Assembly (NCBI GenBank): GCA_016719605.1
Contig: JADJYW010000004.1
Location: forward strand, 310,001 to 374,000
From: Lewinellaceae bacterium
Lineage (GTDB): Bacteria; Bacteroidota; Bacteroidia; Chitinophagales; Saprospiraceae
DNA: 64,000 nt
Direction of reading: 5' to 3'
Shown: one piece after another, positions 63,701 through 64,000 of the stretch
Layout: the number at the start of each line of letters is the position of its first letter
Numbering within the stretch: position 1 is the stretch's first letter
Made by a program: the position numbers and the translations under genes
Notes under the pieces: generated by a model
What the model was told of the DNA's origin: nothing
The model's database searches: none
What the model saw: the letters and a program-made list of their open reading frames with translations, nothing else

Positions 63701-64000
63701 CGGATGCCATGTGTTTTGGTAGCAGTACGGGCAGTGCAACCGCCTCGGCAAGTGGCGGCACGCCGCCCTACGGATATGCGTGGTCGAACGGGGCTACGGG
63801 CACTGCGCTCAATGCTCTTTCGGCGGGCGCCTATGTGCTTTCCCTGACGGATGCCAACGGGTGTGCGCTGACGGACACGACTCTGATAGGCGAGCCGGAA
63901 GCGTACGAACCCGATTTCGAGGTACTGAGCCAACCTTGTGCTGATCGCGCCAACGGCATCTTGTCCGTCTCAGGTTTCCCGGCCGGCACGCGCTATGGGT
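57763..64000 (+). CDS. Giant surface adhesin with SprB repeats, partial (runs off the window)
   Basis: The frame is open from ATG 57763 to the window edge: 2,079 codons, no stop. A signal peptide (LLCCLGIILTIPFRAAA) is followed by about 1,500 residues of repeated beta sandwiches of the DUF11/conserved-repeat type (VTYMVTVTNTAAQTQAAG, FTRTFVLRNDGLG). Near residue 1,520 comes a PKD/Ig-like part (TLCAGEGTALGFQAIAGAAY), then at least six SprB repeats from about 62550 with cores such as CHGDSTGSV, CAGANDGSI, CFGENDGQA, CFGDSTGQV and CFGSSTGSA and the end DANGCT; a seventh is cut by the edge. SprB-type adhesins move along the surface in gliding and are exported by T9SS. The C-terminus is not visible. 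Confidence 0.85.
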   Translation, partial: MTVFFSRLLCCLGIILTIPFRAAAISAPVVSTTIPTDISSCEQVTYMVTVTNTAAQTQAAGTLRYCLPEGLSYAAVTGLAPADLSDPRCPVFDLPAIAAGAGLSFEIRVQAGCLVMDRGDVRDTIRITAGGVPQPEALGSAYNLRTPVITLAPGPNWGFAGAVGETFTRTFVLRNDGLGSAFFLFVIDPFAQAGLELVQTTGTMQGDTLFLTGTDLGPDGFLKHLDSVVVTQTFRLTSCDDRTAIVEYGWGCPDDSVCGLLRYEQYAISGGNSPQPNVQVSFVNPFPKPRPCEPELIEIQIENSGVAPAFGIEWLLGLVQGATDAATAGVQSACYRLSDFRVGNAPLPDLSGSGAFVPYQMTFSGLLSDPDGPGGLSDEDADGQFDDLAPGSAATVRLLFNLDPTCKACNELQVAQFVAARFLYTGDCSSGLSADLPENGAIGVQFNQNLLEIEQEFILDAGDTYQFSYELDATFAGLQMQCPDDSIVAELLLPVTLQLPPGFQPMFDSMPVPWWAPNDSVVYVLLPGAVGNINIPLLSICPPDIDDSATCTPPYEPRTYQMPVNIRWRCGNGCPDEYELVCVGGLPFTVDCPRPEDTSQQHGVFADTFFVRRLSVGYVDNILSAQVNPAADSLSLDMAIPYDTVLMQATARFEGLPGEVFDSVKIEVYYWNGVSEYFLPLGAGLVFEDVETGTTVQCPGLVPVYRYVNGYHIWETDLLPLTQPGGCLFNSGVSPTPGDRLHFEITARLTEALPYLEVEEIKDLRVRFPYAYHGDTLLCETKNAVFRAINPDYEFGTSLSFLGGVCDEVVADIVFFQGLSGRVQEDLFPNEIRPLFVYDSLTLELDPGYAYQPGSAVWLYFEGDGAAGVPVPQQIPLADPLATVLPNGSTALLFVRPAGLPVTDYFEGRARAILSFRLQAVCPPDTTNMPLHLVGRRLLSILDSANVALPGRLAAEEDLNELGLFTLGPLSGNRVPSWFVEYCNPGTTPTLALAAPLIFLENGPALQLLSATDVTNPAAPTVLSFVQTDADHAVIEGLPLNAGECRSIELRATVLDCIADTLRLLPGFQCAGAAAPCILPHPLELYFVRMEALPQVGITGGPNAPVDLCAPVNYELKIVNVGEGGMYDVELLLAPPPAGQTLTPGSFSIEYAGLTVPLPDPVLTPAGLLIQLDFSQLPFVLEAVPGLFFAPNNALVFHFQVETNCDYVDGTRFRYASAWQDACGTPGNTALFVAPPLQIEGAPTTTNAYQIRLETPNPASFCGANTVRISIANPGDLGPTTASEKVRVVLPADFNYVPGSLQPLHNSPAAEPAVLPFGDIVFLTFGLPANVAGGDSIVFEFQIQNSAVSEDCAATYPVGVQMLQTANVACATSSCAIDFVLLEEMFSVNFEKPVFALGGLAGAAIPADANLEQWNLQFQLNNLSGVPGGGSLQIEVLLDGNQNAQLDPGDALLLAFAADVEGLLPGAALPVLQTVHVAAALGCSGLWVVLTDTLCSCTQDSVFIPFVPLANTGEDRTLCAGEGTALGFQAIAGAAYTWLPASPNLSNSTVPDPAYQFAGPFDNTLQFSETLVLQTTRTQGCISFDTVRIVTRKVAASLSANPVLCHGDSTGSVLAVVQGAELPVQFFWDNNPAAGDQLLDLPAGAYTLAVVDSLGCTDTVSVLVTQPDPLAANLSVSNFNGFEISCAGANDGSIAAAPSGGAGGYQYAWTPAGAGPSLTNVLPGAYSLVLTDANGCTVVADAVLSEPLPLVPTITVQDEICLNAANGSIGGIIQGGVQPWLVNGQPAMDSVFLLNGLSAGAYQIAVVDANGCIAEADTSLAVQFSDVSVGADSVACFGENDGQAVAMGTGFPPFSFVWSGGQTQDMISGPAGIYSVTVSDALGCLYVLQTAIGQPPALAGTAVSQGVGCFGDSTGQVVLGGQGGTPPYLFEFNGQPVLSSVSNLSAGGYTFLLTDANGCTVSLTAEVLQPPSLAVDLQPTDAMCFGSSTGSATASASGGTPPYGYAWSNGATGTALNALSAGAYVLSLTDANGCALTDTTLIGEPEAYEPDFEVLSQPCADRANGILSVSGFPAGTRYG

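Overview
The window comes from a GC-rich member of the Bacteroidota, most likely the order Saprospirales. Four things point there: many secreted proteins end in a type IX secretion (T9SS) sorting domain with a YPNP- or LPNP-type start; there is a PorP/SprF protein followed by an OmpA/PD40 protein; SprB repeats occur; and a Bacteroidota -7 promoter box (TAnnTTTG) recurs upstream of starts. The window is chromosomal and mostly housekeeping. No tRNA, rRNA, CRISPR array, transposase or prophage gene was found.

Layout. 0-1 kb: end of ssb and a ferredoxin-NADP reductase-like flavoprotein. 1-12.8 kb: T9SS-exported proteins (a small secreted protein, a thioredoxin-fold protein, an M4 metalloprotease), a DUF6435 protein, the PorP/SprF-OmpA pair, a TPR membrane protein and a small barrel protein. 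12.8-19.3 kb: rsmG, a sigma-like/TPR membrane protein, hsp20, an SDR reductase, pdxH, xerD and an EVE-domain protein. 19.3-25.4 kb: a miniature inverted-repeat element, a membrane pyrophosphatase (hppA), a DUF2490 protein, two DUF4197 paralogues separated by a 9-bp tandem repeat, and folE. 25.4-37.3 kb: a helical-repeat protein, a 959-residue T9SS protein, rlmD, a VWA protein, lgt, a YhhN family protein, panC and a DMT transporter. 37.4-47 kb: an S9 peptidase, a beta-CASP nuclease with a scrambled 5' end, a chemoreceptor-like sensor, a DUF3467 protein, fumarylacetoacetase and a PQQ-type sugar dehydrogenase. 47-53.3 kb: a minus-strand nonulosonic-acid (sialic-acid-like) cluster. 53.4-57.3 kb: a second M4 protease and a YdeI-like protein. 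57.4-64 kb: a second copy of the miniature element and the first 2,079 codons of a SprB-repeat adhesin that runs off the window.

The most coherent system is the 47.0-53.3 kb operon: SDR, HAD phosphatase, NeuB-type synthase, a GT-B-like protein, a Gfo/Idh/MocA oxidoreductase, NeuA-type CMP-transferase and a UPF0104 membrane protein, with ATGA-type stop/start overlaps at two junctions. The phosphatase coupled to NeuB, and the absence of amino-sugar genes, suggest a 9-phosphate route such as KDN. That is an inference.

Sequence quality matters here. Five genes (pdxH, hppA, DUF2490, the first DUF4197 gene, the sugar dehydrogenase) are each broken by exactly one missing base in a short homopolymer. 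One further gene start (40.5-40.83 kb) is scrambled and surrounded by poly-G/poly-C runs. These look more like consensus errors than true pseudogenes. I did not recognise a clearly new biological system. The best candidates for follow-up are the nonulosonic-acid cluster, the miniature element family with target duplications, and the 9-bp leader repeats.
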